Positions 63,155 to 64,000 of a DNA stretch of 64,000 nt are shown here, one piece after another. The notes below the pieces were generated by a model. That model was not told where the DNA came from. It did no database searches and was given only the letters and a program-made list of their open reading frames with translations. The translations under genes and the position numbers were made by a program. The DNA comes from CAVZBW01 sp963773635 (GTDB lineage: Bacteria > Actinomycetota > Acidimicrobiia > Acidimicrobiales > RAAP-2), in contig CAVZBW010000005.1 in NCBI GenBank assembly GCA_963773635.1, positions 1 through 64,000 of the forward strand, read 5' to 3'. The stretch's first letter is position 1, and each line of letters starts with the position of its first letter.

Positions 63155-64000
63155 TCACCCCGTTGTCCGGAGCTCGACGAGCTCCTGGTATATGCGGTCG
63201 TACCGTTCGGCCACCGTTGGCCACGCGAAGTCGGCAGCGTGCTCGATGCCGGCGTCCGCCTGACGCTGTCGGCGTTGATCGTCTTGAAGCAGGGAGATGA
63301 GGGTCGGGCCGAGCGCATCAGGAGCGCAGATCGTACCGAACATGCCATCTTGTAGGACCTCTCTCGAACCGGGATTTGGGGTTGCGACGACCGGGGTGCC
63401 GGAGGCCATCGCCTCGAGGTAGGGCACGCCGAATCCCTCGTAGCTGCTCGGCAGGCAAAATACCCAGGCGCGGCGGTATCGATCCGCCAATGCCTCATCC
63501 GTGAGGGTGTCGAGGACCTCCACGTTCGGCGCCGGCGGTGCATCCGAGCAGACCATCCACAACCGAGCCCTCGGAATGACCGGTAGGACGTGCTCGCCGA
63601 ACGCCGCCATCAGCAGCTGTCCCCGCTTCCGCCGTTGATAGGTGCCGACGAAGATGATCGTCGGATCCTCGACCTTGGGGCCGGGGTGGAACAGAGTCAG
63701 ATCTACGCCGCAAGGAATGACGCAGGAAATCCATGGTAGGAATCGCCGACTGTTGTGGGAGATTGCCACGGAACGATCCGCCCTCAACGTACCGACGATC
63801 TCCGTCAACCCGAGGAGGAACATCCGTAGGCGCTCCTTCGCCCCCTTGATGTGCCAGGCCTCGGAGAAGCACGATCCGTAGAGGGTCCTTACGTGTGGCG
63901 GTGTGTTGCGACGTCGACGGAAGTGGTTGTCTCCGTGAGAGTGGTAAACGTCAAAGCCAGCGAAGTCCAGTCGACCGACTTCGATGCCCCACTTGAACGT
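63155..64000 (-). CDS. Family 4 glycosyltransferase (5' end outside the window)
   Basis: Minus strand, running off the right edge. The upstream part includes FDVYHSHGDNHF and YGSCFSEAWHIKGAKERLRM; then CVIPCGVDLTLFHPG, IIFVGTYQRRKRGQLLMAA and PSSYEGFGVPYLEAMASGTP (E-x7-E). The internal ATG at 63823 is not the true start. It is upstream of the Wzy-like gene. Confidence 0.85.
   Translation of the reverse strand, partial: TFKWGIEVGRLDFAGFDVYHSHGDNHFRRRRNTPPHVRTLYGSCFSEAWHIKGAKERLRMFLLGLTEIVGTLRADRSVAISHNSRRFLPWISCVIPCGVDLTLFHPGPKVEDPTIIFVGTYQRRKRGQLLMAAFGEHVLPVIPRARLWMVCSDAPPAPNVEVLDTLTDEALADRYRRAWVFCLPSSYEGFGVPYLEAMASGTPVVATPNPGSREVLQDGMFGTICAPDALGPTLISLLQDDQRRQRQADAGIEHAADFAWPTVAERYDRIYQELVELRTTG

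Noticed and set aside
1..64000. rRNA and tRNA genes
   Set aside because: No cloverleaf with T-loop consensus or rRNA core sequence was recognised by eye; a covariance search would settle tRNAs.

Overview
The window is GC-rich DNA from an actinobacterium. A mycothiol ligase (MshC), an F420-dependent reductase, an InhA-type enoyl reductase and the alpha-E/ATP-grasp/transglutaminase operon together point to Actinomycetota, possibly Acidimicrobiia (inference; no rRNA or tRNA gene was seen to prove it). Many conserved genes change reading frame once or more without losing residues, usually at short G/C runs. The sequence therefore probably carries draft-quality indel errors, and 'broken' housekeeping genes should not be read as real pseudogenes without checking.

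1-8.3 kb: the end of a membrane signalling protein, an ABC1/UbiB-like kinase, and a fluoride-resistance locus (DUF190, fluoride riboswitch, crcB, DUF190, crcB). Then come a methyltransferase, RNase Z and an LtrA-family membrane protein. 8.5-17.2 kb: circularly permuted ATP-grasp, alpha-E and transglutaminase genes, facing a C45-type NTN hydrolase that overlaps the NAD salvage pair pncB-nadE. 17.2-26.8 kb: mixed genes (secreted NTF2-like protein, GDT1 cation exporter, MFS transporter with a repeat tail, cupin, SDR, amidohydrolase, acetoacetyl-CoA synthetase).

26.8-34.9 kb: an accessory or conflict island. It holds a VapBC-like module, an SNF2 ATPase with a SWIM zinc-finger partner, an orphan HicB, a remnant of a TOTE-type primase, an antitoxin with a damaged PIN toxin, and an XRE regulator plus nucleotidyltransferase module. 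34.9-38.6 kb: cysQ-cysD-cysN-cysC, making and recycling PAPS. 38.7-44.8 kb: ferritin-like protein, LMW phosphatase, secreted protein, the initiating sugar-phosphate transferase of a polysaccharide pathway, InhA-like reductase, F420 reductase and MshC.

44.9-64 kb: a surface-polysaccharide locus of glycosyltransferases, methyltransferases, an ABC exporter and a Wzy-like polymerase, with more AT-rich stretches suggesting exchange by transfer. It is broken at 52.5-57.4 kb by a nest of insertion sequences: an IS3 cut by an IS21, abutting a second IS3 on the other strand that is itself split by a second IS21 with a clean CTCAG target duplication, all next to an IS110 remnant. The first IS truncates a glycosyltransferase, so the glycan made by this strain may differ from that of its relatives.
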